DNA of 64,000 nt from positions 647,475 to 711,474 of the forward strand of contig NW_003101659.1 in the NCBI RefSeq assembly GCF_000003855.2. The letters are read 5' to 3'. Below, piece by piece: positions 36,346-48,021 of the stretch. The notes beneath the pieces were generated by a model, which was not told the DNA's origin, searched no databases, and saw only the letters and a list, made by a program, of their open reading frames with translations. The translations under genes were made by a program, and so were the position numbers. This DNA comes from Blastomyces gilchristii SLH14081. Taxonomy: Eukaryota; Ascomycota; Eurotiomycetes; Onygenales; Ajellomycetaceae. Position 1 is the stretch's first letter. The number at the start of each line of letters is the position of its first letter.

Positions 36346-39300
36346 TTAGAACTGCCATTGCAACATCCAAGTATTCAAGATGTCTTGGTCAATTGGCTTA
36401 AGCCGTTGCATGGTGACGCTTGCCTCCTGTGTTCTTTGAGTGTCCAACACCGGAGGCTTTCCTGAGCCTTCAACTTGCCCAATAAAAGCACCACGAAAGA
36501 AGTCAAGAATCTTCAATGCAGGCTTATCCTGCAGATCGGCCTGGGTTGGGTTCGCGATAGCTTCTAAGCTAGCGATCCACTTCTGCGGGTCAACGATTTC
36601 GACGGGGAAGTGTTTCTTGATAGCGGGTATTAGCGAATCCCAGGGGGCGGGACTTGGGTTGACGAGATGGAAGGCCGCGCAACGGACTTCCTCTTCAGTT
36701 TTTCTCCTTGATCGGAGAATATCGAGGATTACCCGCGAGATTGTGTCCTATATGCGAAAAAAAAAGGTTCAGCAGGTTTATCAATGGAAGTGAGCACCTG
36801 GTACGGGCAGGATGGGGGTTTTAGGAAACACACCACTGGAATCCAGTCCACTGCTATGGTTCCAAGGGATAACGGAAGCTGTTTTATAGTTTTCGACGTT
36901 GCAACCAAAGATGGAAACCATTCTTGCTTGTTCCACACTCCTTTTTCTGTTGTTGGACCTCCGATTTGACCAACCCGATGAATGGTGGTTGGGACGCCGC
37001 AATAGGAAGACGCGAAAGCGCAAATCCGCTCTCCTACATGTTTAGATTCCCCATATCCGGTGCGCATCACGACGTCGGCGTCTTCATATATCTCTTCCGG
37101 AACAAGCATGCCGCGTTTTGTGGTGTCCCACCCTTCAACAGTCGAAATTGAGGATATGAAGTGAATATGGGCACGATGAGTGCTAGCAATGCTAAAGTCG
37201 ACAAGCCGGCGAACTCCTTCGATATGCGGTTGTTCGAATGCTTCCACTTGGTGGTTGAAATTTACCTTCCAAGCATTGTGAATTATAGTATCGACGGATT
37301 CAAGCACCCGGTCATAGGCATCAGTGGCAAGCCCAAGTCGTTCGTCTCCAAACTTTGCGTGGAGAAATTCAACTCTAGAGGCGAAAGCTTTAAAAGTTGA
37401 CAGGCCTTTCTCTTGGAAACTCTTGATCTGCCTACCTGCTGCGTCCTCCGAACGGTTCAAACAGTATACCTTGGCAACCGCAGGATCGAGAAGAAGTTCG
37501 TGGAGTAAGTAGCAACCGAGAGATCCAGTCGAGCCCGTAAGAATGACCGAATGCTTTTCGACTAAATCGGTCGTGTATTTCTCTACCAGTGCCCTAAGCC
37601 TAGCGGATCGTGCGTTGTCATCCTCCACTCCGGTCCCGGCTTCATCTACCATGGCCGTCCCGTGAATGAGGTCGTACATGTATTGTGAAAGGGCAAACAC
37701 AGAAGGGTGAGAATATATTTGCCTGCTGGAGAAAGCGTCCTTGCGCAACTGTGGGCAAATGGCTCGGACTGCACTATCTAAAGCCTGCCCAAGCTGCAGT
37801 GATTGGAGGGAATCAATGCCCAAAGAAAATATGTCGCTATTGTCACCAATCTCCTGCGACGGAAGCAGGCTTGAAACCACAGCTCTCACTTGCACAGCTA
37901 TCTCCTTTGCAGTTGCATCTTTGGAGATAGTAATAATAGCTTCGTTGTCGGACTTGGAATACAGCGTTTCAATTTCATTGCTGTAGTCTGCAATGACCAT
38001 CCGCCGTTGAACACTCCCTTTCGGTGTGGTTTTAAAAGGCTTTGAAGGCGACGAGATGCCGATTTTTGACTTCATCAGGCGCCCATGTCCTGGCGCACCC
38101 TCGTTCGCCCTCTGCACAGTTGGCCAGATTTCCTCGATGAACGCGATTTCATCTCCTGTCCAATTGTCCCAATCTAGCTCACAGAGGAGAGCTGCCTGGA
38201 ACCGCCCTTGGCCCATCACCATGGCTTTTGAAACCAGCGGATGTCCCTGGATAACTAGTTCCATTGATGTCGGGTTGAATTTCTCCCCGTTACTGAGAAC
38301 AATAACATCGTCTCCACGACCAATATATCTCCAAAGCCCTGGTTTCTGTGTATGGGGGATAAAAAGGTCGCCGGTGCGATATTCCTGGAGATCTGGATAC
38401 GTGTGAAAGACGCCGTGGACGTACCGATTTTCTTGTCGAGGGATAACTAGCTCGAAAGTGCCATCCCCCTGGGCCCGCATGTCAACTGCGTAAAAAGGAT
38501 TCCATTCAAAATATCCCCAATCTTCGCGATCTTCCGCCTTCAGAGCTGCAATCAAGCCACATTCGCTCGACCCGAGCACTGTCTGCACGTGTGTTAATTT
38601 ACACAGCTTATCCCCAGTGTCGGGTGACAGAGGTGCTCCTCCGTAGGCGATGTAATGAAACTTCGCTAAAGTTTCTCGACCTAGCTGGGAGGCATAAAGA
38701 TCTTCTATGGCTGATGGTGGAAGACTCGTTGAAGTGGCTCCTGTCTCAGTCACCACTGCGTCCAGCAACTCGGCCGTCAGCGGCTTTTCCGGGCTTAGTG
38801 CAAACGGCGTCCCGCCAGTAATTGAAGTAATCAATGTAAGCAAGCCCATGAAGTGAAAAAATGGGCTCATTACGAAAGCCAGTTTTCCTTGTTCGCAAGC
38901 ACTGTAAACGCTGGCAACTCGCCCGGGGGGCACTGGCAGAGCTTGGATCCTCTTCTGTGCAGCGATATATCCATGCGTAAGTGGAACTGGCTTTGGCATA
39001 CCTATATGTTGTTAGCGTGGGAAAAGGAGGTATGCAATCACCAACCAGATGAGTTCAGCAATTATTCTAACGTACCTGTAGTCCCAGAACTATGAATAAT
39101 AGCGGCAACCTCATCCTCCGGACCTCCGTGCTGCTTCCCCACTGCTTCATACGGCACGACTTCACTGTTTGTGAAAACGTCCCAAAGGTCTGGAACGGTC
39201 CACACCTGGATGCTGGGATCTGCGCTCCGCAGTTCATTTACTTGCCTCTCGCGCTCTACACTGTAGACGAACTTCGAACATCCTGTCTCTTCGAGAAGAT

Positions 39301-39702
39301 GGCGTGATGCCTCCACCGAATTTCGGGGTGAGATGAGTAACGGCTAAAATATCGGTCCCAACTTCTTAGCGTTCTTTTCTATCAACATGCAAAGATTTTG
39401 AGAAACAGCCTGCTTACAACATGCCCGACCTTGCTGCAAGCAAGGATAAAAGCCGCGTAGCGTATGTCGTTCGCTCCCATATAAGCCAGCGTTTCGTGAT
39501 TTGAGCGAGCAGCCACATTTGCTTCAATCCAATGTGCTAGGAGATCCGTTGCAAAAGACAAGTCTTTCATTGTAATCCTGCGCCATCCTTGGGAGATGTC
39601 AGGGGACACTGGATGGATGCAGAATAACTGGTTCGGATTGTTGTCCTTGAGAAGATCAACGTCACTCGAGAGAGTGCGTGTTTCAACCTTCACGGATCCC
39701 AT
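36346..39702 (-). CDS. NRPS-like adenylation-thiolation-reductase enzyme (carboxylic acid reductase type)
   Basis: Spliced model of 1040 aa from exons 39702-39418, 39343-39076, 39001-36834 and 36747-36346. There is no condensation domain. Adenylation domain about 10-510: SSGTTGMPKPVPLTHG crosses an exon junction near residue 180, then GSSECG, YRTGDLF and GRGDDVIVLSNGEKFNP. Thiolation domain with the phosphopantetheine serine in FSLGIDSLQ (about S582). Reductase domain with the nucleotide-binding motif ILTGSTGSLGCYLL (about 670-685) and the Tyr-Lys pair in YGESKHVGE (about Y834). Family role: activates a carboxylic acid as AMP ester, loads it on the carrier arm and releases it reductively as an aldehyde or alcohol. 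The substrate cannot be read from sequence here. An upstream in-frame ATG at 39723 would add 7 residues. No tailoring cluster is adjacent apart from the divergent aldehyde dehydrogenase. Confidence 0.92.
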
Positions 39703-42542
39703 TTTTGAGGTAGCCCTGAGCAAATATGTACAAATCTCAATGTCCCTTCCAGATAAATCTTAGTAAAAAATCAAAAAGAGGTTTTGAAGAAATGGTTTCC
39801 CCGGGGCTTCTCTCGTGGGGAGGGGCCTGATTCATATAGGTGGTATCACACACGTCAAGCAAACGCGGGCATCATCTAGAGCTCCTGCAGGCCGCCACCA
39901 GTGCCACTTACGGATCAGAGCCCCATATTCAGACAGGTCGGCCAGAATATGGCCCTGTGAATCGCAGACACATAAAGCTATTGTTCGATTTAGCTTTCTG
40001 ACAGGGCAGGTCTTTCTGGTAAGGCTACGATTTGCAGATTTGCTACTAGTTTTCCAAATTTGAGGGTAGAAGATCGCATGCAGCCCATTTATCAGTCATC
40101 AGGGTTGTTCAGCCAACCAAGGCGCGAAATGAAGTAAGTATCTGCAGCATTTGGGCTCTTGTTGCGATTTCTCATCATTGAGCAAACATCCCTCCATATG
40201 TATGGGCTTTGACAATGTAGACTCGTAAATTTGGCTTGAAGCAAAAGCCAGTTTCCGCAGTTGGTTGCACTTGATCGGCGCTTAGGCTATAGTTAGGACT
40301 ACAGCCAGTAACATAATACTCTAACTCCATTTGCCTACCTTTCTGTGGATTCCGGCATGATGTAGTTAGACCTGACAATGGTGAAGCGGGAGAGAAAACC
40401 CACAGCACCATTTTCCTTTTTGCAAATCAGCTACTCTCAACGCCTATTTAGTTGAGCTTCCCACGGCGCGTTGGTGCTATGAAGACTCTTTGTGTCTTCA
40501 CGCTCGAGAGGCGAACAGGCGTTTGATGATTATTGACCAGGATATATCAGTAAACAGTACATGTACCGAGCTGTCGAACCTGATGAAGACTCCGAATTCC
40601 TTGGGGACAACCTTGCTGGACTCCCGCGCGCCGCGTAGGCAGAAGGAGGAGGGTACACTGGAGACATTGTCACTGGTTATAACCATGATAAAGTAGTTAT
40701 CCTGGTTGGATGATAGCCTACAGTATGTACCTTGTGGGGGGGTGTGTATGCATACGCTGCGTAGTCTATGCCTGTTCCATGTTGCACATCTGGTGATAAA
40801 TATTACAAGTCTGCGGCTGGCTCCAAGTGGTTTTCAGACAACTATTTAGTTAACTAAATAACTAGTTACCACCGCTTCTGTTTTGCAGGTTGTAGGAAAG
40901 ACTTCTATGGCAACCTACGATCAGCCTATCCATGCATCAAAGAGTCCGCATTCCGCATCACTCATATGCCCATGAGAGTCGAGATGAAGCAGAATGATGG
41001 TATTGTGTAGGATATACCACGAGACCTCGACCTTTCACAGTCTTTGCACTGATCAGATTTCACTATCAAATGGATTATCCGGAGAACAATTCCTGCCCTT
41101 AGGACAATCATTCCATGTATGTACTGTACATGTACATGCATGTACATACATGTACAATAATAAAAGAGAGTCCAAGACCCGGTCAATACACATAGTTATA
41201 AGACACTGGTTATGTGGCTCTACCCAATGCTTTCCGACAGCATCTGGTAAATTCCTATCGACACAAGCTCACCAACTTCTGTGACGGCAAGGGGTGGGTG
41301 TATGGAGTACTCCATCAGTATGTATGTGTGGAAAACCATGTTATTACTTCAGAAATACCTAGGTAATGTCCTCATCTAACTTACCCCTCTCATATCCAAT
41401 GCAGCTTGACCATACTATACTGTCAGGTCAGTAGCAAGTTGTAGATAACATAGAGAATTTCGCGGAAGCCGAAGGAATTGAGATTTCAGGGCAACACATC
41501 AACTAACTTAGCTATATAGAATGTACTCTGTACACCCCGAGCCATATCCCCCTCCATAGCTGCCTGCCTCGGTATAGCGTTCGGGAGTCGGCTGCGGTTG
41601 ATGTTTTTGTTATATGAATATCCTAGACGATGATTAAATAAATATCTGATTGGCCCAGCGCCCGGCTACATAACGTAGTTAACTAACTTAACTAACCTTT
41701 AACTTATAAATCTTGTTCTCGCCTCAGCATTAACCTCCCTCCCTAGACCGCGAACAGCTAAGAAGCCACGGGGGTTGAATGGTTCGCTTTTATCTTGAAC
41801 TCTACTGAATGAACGATCAATCGGGTGGATGGTGGATAGGCGATTCACGGGTAACTAACTAACTAATAAATAACTAGTTAGTTATGAATCAACGAGATTT
41901 ATAGTTACCCCATTATTGCCTACATAACACTGAAAATCCATGGCCATTTGAGGTTGAGAGGGGGATAGTGTGAGAATACATCCTTATCCCCGGCTTAAAT
42001 CCTCGAGGCATCTGAGGGGTTCATGAAATATCCCCGCCTTCAAACAGCGAAATTGTGGATTTTCCCTGCCATCCTTGACTCCTTTGACTCCTGGGCAGTT
42101 GGAGTGCAGAGCTGTGCTGTGCTCTGCTGGCCATTCATTCTCTACATGTTCAGGCATCCCATCCATTTGGCCTTAATAATAATGCAATATAATGCGTGGC
42201 GTCAACCCCTCCTATCCCCTCCTCTCCTCTTCCACCTCCTCTCCCTCCTCCTCATCGCACTCATCCAAGGGCTGAATTACAACATTCCTACTGACAGTCC
42301 TCTGTCTCTTTTCGAACCTGATATCGACCTCGGTTGGTTAGTGTGTCAACTCCCAATATGATCCGAGGCTTCGTTCCTCCAATCCCCCCCCGCATTCTGC
42401 TTCGTTATCCCACATCCTCTGTCCAACTGACCTGAGGTTCTCATTGTGGCACATATTTCCATCCCTCAAATATTCTGACAAGTATTTACTTTTTCAAATA
42501 GAAACACCGTTCAATATATATATATATACATATACCGCTAAT
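39703..42542. promoter_or_regulatory. Divergent, repeat-spotted region between NRPS-like and ALDH genes
   Basis: A 2.8-kb gap carrying the promoters of both flanking genes. It holds TACATGTAC palindromes at 40558 and 41127, a GGAGTACTCC palindrome near 41305, repeated TTAGTTAACTA / TAACTAACTAACT tracts (about 40850, 41680, 41860) and a CTCCTCTCCT-rich stretch before ALDH. An (AT)n tract sits 15-30 bp before the ALDH start codon. No open frame here resembles a known protein. Confidence 0.55.
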
Positions 42543-44537
42543 ATGGGTGGCATCGACTTTACCACGTTTCGCAACGTGATCGGGGGCGAATTATGCTCCA
42601 CTGCAGAAACCCGCCATGGCATCAATCCAGCAACTGGAGAACCAAACCCAGCAGTGCCAGTTGCCACTCGCACCGATGTCGACAAAGCTGTCGAGGCCGG
42701 AATGGCTGCATTCAAGACGTGGTCAAAAACCCCATACGAGGAAAGAAAAAAGGCTATCTTGGCTTTTGCAGATGCCGTTGCTGAACATTCCGAAGAACTC
42801 ACCAAACTTCTTGTGAAAGAGCAGGGGAAGCCGGTAATACTACTACCCTTTTCCCTAATATATATATATATATATATATATTTTAAATACCAAACTGAGG
42901 ATGTATGTATGTAAATGGGGAGTTAATTATTTTTATCTTTTATTATCTTAATAGGCCCCATTTGCTGCCATGGATATTCAGGGTGGAATCGGCAGTTTGA
43001 GAGGCACCACCACCTTGGAGCTGAAGGATGAAATTATCGAAGACAGCAACGACAGACAGGTGACTGTCCGCTACACTCCACTAGGTGTAGTGGTTGGCAT
43101 TGTCCCATGGAACTTCCCGGTCATGCTCTGCATGATGAAAATTGGACCCGCCCTCATTACTGGGAATACCATCATTGTTAAGCCATCGCCATTCACCCCC
43201 TATTGCGCGCTGAAGGTCGTCGAAATCGGCCAGAAGTGCTTCCCTCCTGGTGTCCTCCAGGTGCTGAGCGGTGATGATAACCTGGGGCCCTGGTTGACCG
43301 CCCACCCTGGACCAGCAAAGATTAGTTTCACCGGTTCATCCGCGACAGGGAAGAAGGTCATGGAAAGTGCGAGCAAGACATTGAAGCGGATTACTCTTGA
43401 ACTGTATGTTTTAACGCGGTTCATATATGGCAGCCTTTGTGGTTTTGAAAGGATCTGTCTGAAGCTAAAACTATTCCTACCATCACAGAGGCGGGAATGA
43501 CCCTGCAATTGTCTGCGCTGATATCGATATTGAAGTCGTGGCTGCGAAGGTTTGTATTTTACTTGTCATATCCCCGCTGAACAGGCTGTTAACTAACTGG
43601 TAACTCATAGGTCGCAATGGCTGCATTCTTTAATTCAGGCCAGGTATGTACTGTACATACCTCTCCTGGACTCGCCAATCTTGCCATCAATTAAAATTTA
43701 CCCAATCTGCAAATTGTGAAGAACGCTGGTAAGCGAACTGATGACATGGTTTCTCTAGGTTTGCATCGCAGCCAAACGAATTTTCGTCCACGAGTCCATT
43801 TATGAGAAATTCCGTGCAGCAATCGGTGCCGCTACTGCGAAGCTCGTTGTAGGCGAGGGTAACGAGGAAGGTGTGATGATCGGCCCCATCCAGAATTCCA
43901 TGCAGTACGAGAAAGTCAAAGGATTCTTCGCCGAGATTGAAAAGGAAAAATTGAACGTTGTGACGGGCGGAAACGCCGAGATCCGGAAGCCTGGGTACTT
44001 CATCCAGCCCACTATCATCGACGCGCCACCTGCTGAGTCGAGGATTGTTACTGAAGAGCCATTCGGTGAGTTTATGTTCTGCAATATAAAAGCAATGCCC
44101 AGTTCGGAAAGGTCCCTTTACAAAACCTTCTACTCCTTTTCTTCATGTCCTCGTTGTGTTTGCTGCTCATTTCTGTGTTTCTGGTTAACCCCCGCAACTT
44201 TCCCTTGAATACAAACACGGAATTAACACCCCATCCCACTCTAGGCCCAATCGTGCCCCTCATTCCCTGGAAAGATGAAGCAGCGGTGATCGAAGCCGCC
44301 AACGACACCAAGATGGGCCTGGGCTCCACCATCTGGTCCAACGACCTGGTCCAGGCACGCCGTATCGGTGAACAGATCGAAGCGGGCATGGTATGGATCA
44401 ACACGCACATGGAGGCCAGCCCTGGCGCGACATTTGGAGGCCACAAGGAGAGCGGTATCGGGTATGAGGGTGGTGTTGGTGGCTTGAAGAGCTACTGTAA
44501 TGCGCAGTCGATGTATATTAAGAAGACGAAGTTGTAA
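42543..44537 (+). CDS. NAD(P)+-dependent aldehyde dehydrogenase
   Basis: Spliced model of 477 aa from exons 42543-42833, 42955-43403, 43489-43549 (61 nt), 43611-43643 (33 nt), 43759-44065 and 44245-44537. ALDH landmarks are intact: GIVPWNFPVMLCMMK, the cofactor-site ISFTGSSATGKKV, general base Glu in TLELGGNDP (about E246) and catalytic Cys in FFNSGQVCIAAKR (about C280). The 34-residue spacing between the two is normal for the superfamily. GPIVPLIPWKDE and the C-terminal HKESGIGYEGGVGG are also typical. No targeting peptide, so probably cytosolic. Substrate is not identifiable; resemblance is to general fungal aldehyde dehydrogenases. The upstream in-frame ATG at 42444 is rejected because the intervening residues are unlike the family. 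Transcribed divergently from the NRPS-like reductase. Confidence 0.93.
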
Positions 44538-45052
44538 AGGAAGGGAGGGGGGGGGGGTGGTGGTACCTGGGGCAGTGGGGGAGGGAGGGGTTAAATAGTG
44601 TGTTTATTTGTTATTGTCGTGATGATTGTTATTATTATGATGATGAGGATGATGAGATGGTTGTTTTATTGCTAGAGGAAGATATACAGCTGCGATAGCC
44701 GATGAAACCATGTTAACCATGAGCTGTGAATATAGTTTTCAAAACCATACGCTTACTCCTATACCTCATCCCCATCCTCATCATTTACATCCGCAGGCAT
44801 GTACTCGGGAACGGACTATAAATAATTAAAATGTGGCGCACGCGCAGCAGGATAAATGAAATGGATAAGGGCAGGGGAACTTGGGAACTTGGTCGAGCTG
44901 TATACCTACCTACCGAGCAGATGACCGTGCGTGAGTGGGTGATCGGGGTGATCGCGATCGGCCAAGTCGTCCATCCTTCGTAGTACGGAGTAAATAGTCT
45001 CGCGATCCTCTGAACCCTTTCTCCCCCCTAAACCCATCACCTCTCTATCCAG
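44538..45052. other. Spacer between ALDH and the kinase pseudogene
   Basis: Contains a G-rich run just after the ALDH stop, GAT/TTATTAT microsatellite-like DNA at 44610-44670 and a TACGGAGTA copy at 44984-44992. No gene recognised. Confidence 0.6.
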
Positions 45053-46425
45053 CTACATTTCCAAGCACCGGCTCAAAGCCCATCTCCGCATCCACTCAGA
45101 CCCAACGATTTCCATCGCAGCGAGTCTCTCACTCGGCCTACAAGCCAACATGCCCCTGAACATAGCAAGCAGGGCGCTCTTCCCGGCTTCTCCCACGCTC
45201 TCCATTGCACTTTCACCCCGTGGGTTCATCATGTATGGAATCAACGAAGCGATAAACCAACGGTCTGCCTCTGCCCCCGCAGACTCTCTCTTACTTAGTC
45301 TCTTCCGCAAACCATCTTTGCCCTGCATCCCATTCCTGCCACTAGTCGCACGGTAGCTTGCCCAGTCAGTGCATCCACGTTGCGCTTTTATCATCCAGTC
45401 GTCGGACGGACTGAAACCCTCAAACGGTGGCCTCTGTCCAATGATATCCCAGAGAGCACACGCGAGAGTCCAGATGTCAGCGGGGAATGACAGGGGTCCA
45501 TGAAAATAGGTCACCGGAGGGGGCCAAGGATACCGGGGGCATTGGAATAGTGGCGCTGAGTATTATTAGTAGACGGCAGAAACGACTCCCCCAAAGTCAG
45601 TGACGAAAATCCTAGCCTCAAAGAGGGTGGGCGACAAGCTCGCTTTCTTTCCCTAACCAAAATGGGTACAACACCGTGAGTAGGAACTCCATTTCGGAGA
45701 GGGGCTTGCCACCAAGGCGCACGAATGGTTCGACATTTGGCTGGTCGTATTTTCGGTATAATTCCTCTGGGGAAACGCTCGTCTATGTTTTTCGGCAAGT
45801 GAAACATTATTTATGTTCCCTAAAAACCCCGTTAATAATAAGGGAGGAACACCTATATAAAAGCCTGCGAGATAAAATATTCCACATAATTTAATATACA
45901 TACCGGCATGGACCACCCCTCGGCGATGTAGGAAAGCGATAGCTTGTATGACTTGGGCCGCAATGACCCTAGCCACAGACGTCCTGAAAAGCCTCGTATA
46001 TGATGCATCTTTCGTCTCAGCCAGGGTCATCATTCTCGGCTCTGTAACAAAGGCAACGGAGCCTTCCATGAGGCCCGTCATGGGCAAACGTATCTAGCAC
46101 TCGAGGCATCAGAGCCTCTCTAGACTGTCCGGCCCCGTCGCTTGGTTCTGATGGGAGTGCTAGGGTGTCGAGGATTTTAGTCACCGGCATATCTGTGGCG
46201 GCAATGGCAATTTTTATAGCCCCGTACTTGTACTTGTACAGTACTTGTCCACGTTCATATCTCTTGCCAGCCAGGTTGTGGAGTACGTGCCAAAGCCGCG
46301 CTGGTGAAACACATCGGTAACGACCACTGAGACAGTCGCCGATGGATATGGGGTGATACTCCGCCAGGGCGATAACGGCCAGGCTTGTTCAACCGGACCA
46401 CATGTTTGGGGGATGCGTGGGGAAT
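45053..46425 (-). pseudogene. Frameshifted SRPK-like protein kinase pseudogene
   Basis: Kinase-like segments follow one another in the right order on the minus strand but in changing frames. Around 46410-46340, RYRPGG is followed in another frame by YHPISIGDCLSGRYR; then, in a third frame, GFGTYSTTWLARDM (glycine-rich loop). YGAIKIAIAATD (VAIK region) is back in the second frame. A longer frame then gives VTEPRMMTLAETKDASYTRLF and FLHRRGVVHA (catalytic-loop start). After a possible intron come NINNVSL, LPKNIDERFP and EELYRKYDQPNVEPFVRLGG, again in three frames. RIFVTDFGGVV (DFG) follows stops in the preceding frame. The last open frame (45514-45053) supplies LSFPADIWTLACALWDIIGQ and a terminal SEWMRRWALS. 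At least five frame changes and stops cannot be explained by normal introns. It belongs to the large fungal SRPK-related serine/threonine kinase family. Sequencing error is unlikely because the neighbouring genes are clean. Confidence 0.82.
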
Positions 46426-48021
46426 TGGTAGCGTCCGTTCTACGATGAGTGGTGGGGATGGATATTGCTTCCATAGGCTGGCGAAATTAGGCGTGAAAAA
46501 CAACTGGTCGGATACGGCGCAGTGACAACTGGAGGCCATAAATCGTATAAAGACTTCATGACAAAACAGCATATCAACAAAATGATGAACCAAGGAGGCA
46601 GAGGTGTGGGAGATCTTCCACGGTTGCTTTCACATCCGTTGATGTTCGCGTCGTTCGTTCTGAAGTTAACTAGTTAACTACCTTTGCTAAAGAAACCAAC
46701 GTCTTAAGTGCATTGGGCGCTCAGGCAACTTATGAGCCTCAATTGTGTTTTGCATCCCATTCATCTGTTATGCCCGGTGAAGGGTGAGCGAATCGCCTTT
46801 CAAGGGAATGGATAAATTCTTCATGGCATAGCTAGACCCGCGCAGTTAAATACAGCCTATTGGTAGGTTAACTACTCTGTAATGAGGATGGCATGGCAGA
46901 GAGTAGGAACCGCGCGTAATTAGTAATGTACTGTATTAATGAATTGCCACGCTGGCTATCTGTCCTGTCCCTGTGAGTAGGTAGGGAACCATAGTTCTTC
47001 TGAAACACGAAAGCATCGAGAGATTAGGTTGAATGATAGATAGTTCCCTCTTCGTCTGTTTGAAAAAGTTTGGGCTTTTCCATTTTGTTTATTGGCACAC
47101 CCCCTTAACTACCATCATGACCGGCGGGAGCGAATTAAACATCGGCATTGAGCTATATATTAAATCCTAATGCGGACATGATACGAGAAAATATGCGATG
47201 GACGATTAGCTCACATGGGGGGGGGAGGGGGCCAAGGTACTGCAACTTGCATACATCAAGAATGGTTAGCCCACACTTAACTCCCGGTTTGTACTGGACC
47301 TGGGGCTACATGATTAACTTCCTCGGGTCCCGTCCATGCGTAAGGTAGTAATTTGAAGATGTCGGTTGGCGGGCACTAGACACTAGTACGCGGAAGCAGT
47401 CTCGTATAACTTTGCCCAGGGTTCTTTTTGGGTTTGGGCTTGGGTTGGTTAGAACGGGACCGGGGTGGGGTTAGTTTTCGAGTTGGGGGCCAGAAGCTGC
47501 GGGAAAGGTGAGCACGATTTGATGATGTGAACGCGATGGGATGGAGAAAGAATGGAGTGCAGAAAATAAAATTGGAAAAGTTGAAAAAAAAAGAAAAAAA
47601 AGAAAAAAAAAGAAGAAGAGAAGAAGGTTTGTTTTAATGTGTGGGATACTTATTGTGATTATTGTTCTTATTGTCAGTTAAACAGCCCTGTGGGATTGAA
47701 TTTGAACCGGATGTCATAATGTGGTTGGCCATCGTTGACTTATCGTTTGGATTCTGCAGAAAGATGAAAGGATGAAAAAAGAAAAGAAAGGAAGAAGAAA
47801 TAAACTCTAACTTTCTTTCCCTTGTTTAAGGCGGCTGACGAGAAAATGAGTAACTAATGGAACGGCACATGCCACGTTTTTATTGGCTGTGCAGACAGTC
47901 GAGTTTTGCACGGGAAAAACTTTCACATCGAGCAAAGGGTAGTAGTAGGTATGGATGTCATGAGCCGAAGGGAGTAACACTAGTAGGGTAGGATGTGCGC
48001 AGAGGAGGCATTCTGGGTGAA
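46426..48021. other. Intergenic region, kinase pseudogene to WDR89-like gene
   Basis: No recognisable gene. Includes a TTAACTAGTTAAC tract near 46668, an AAAAAAAAG-rich repeat at about 47584-47612 and GGGTTTGGGCTTGG-type G-rich DNA near 47430. The 5' end of the kinase gene may extend a little into this stretch. Confidence 0.55.

Noticed and set aside
36346..44537. Full secondary-metabolite gene cluster
   Set aside because: Only an NRPS-like enzyme and an ALDH are present; there is no transporter, pathway-specific regulator, P450 or other tailoring gene in the flanks, so a cluster call is not supported.
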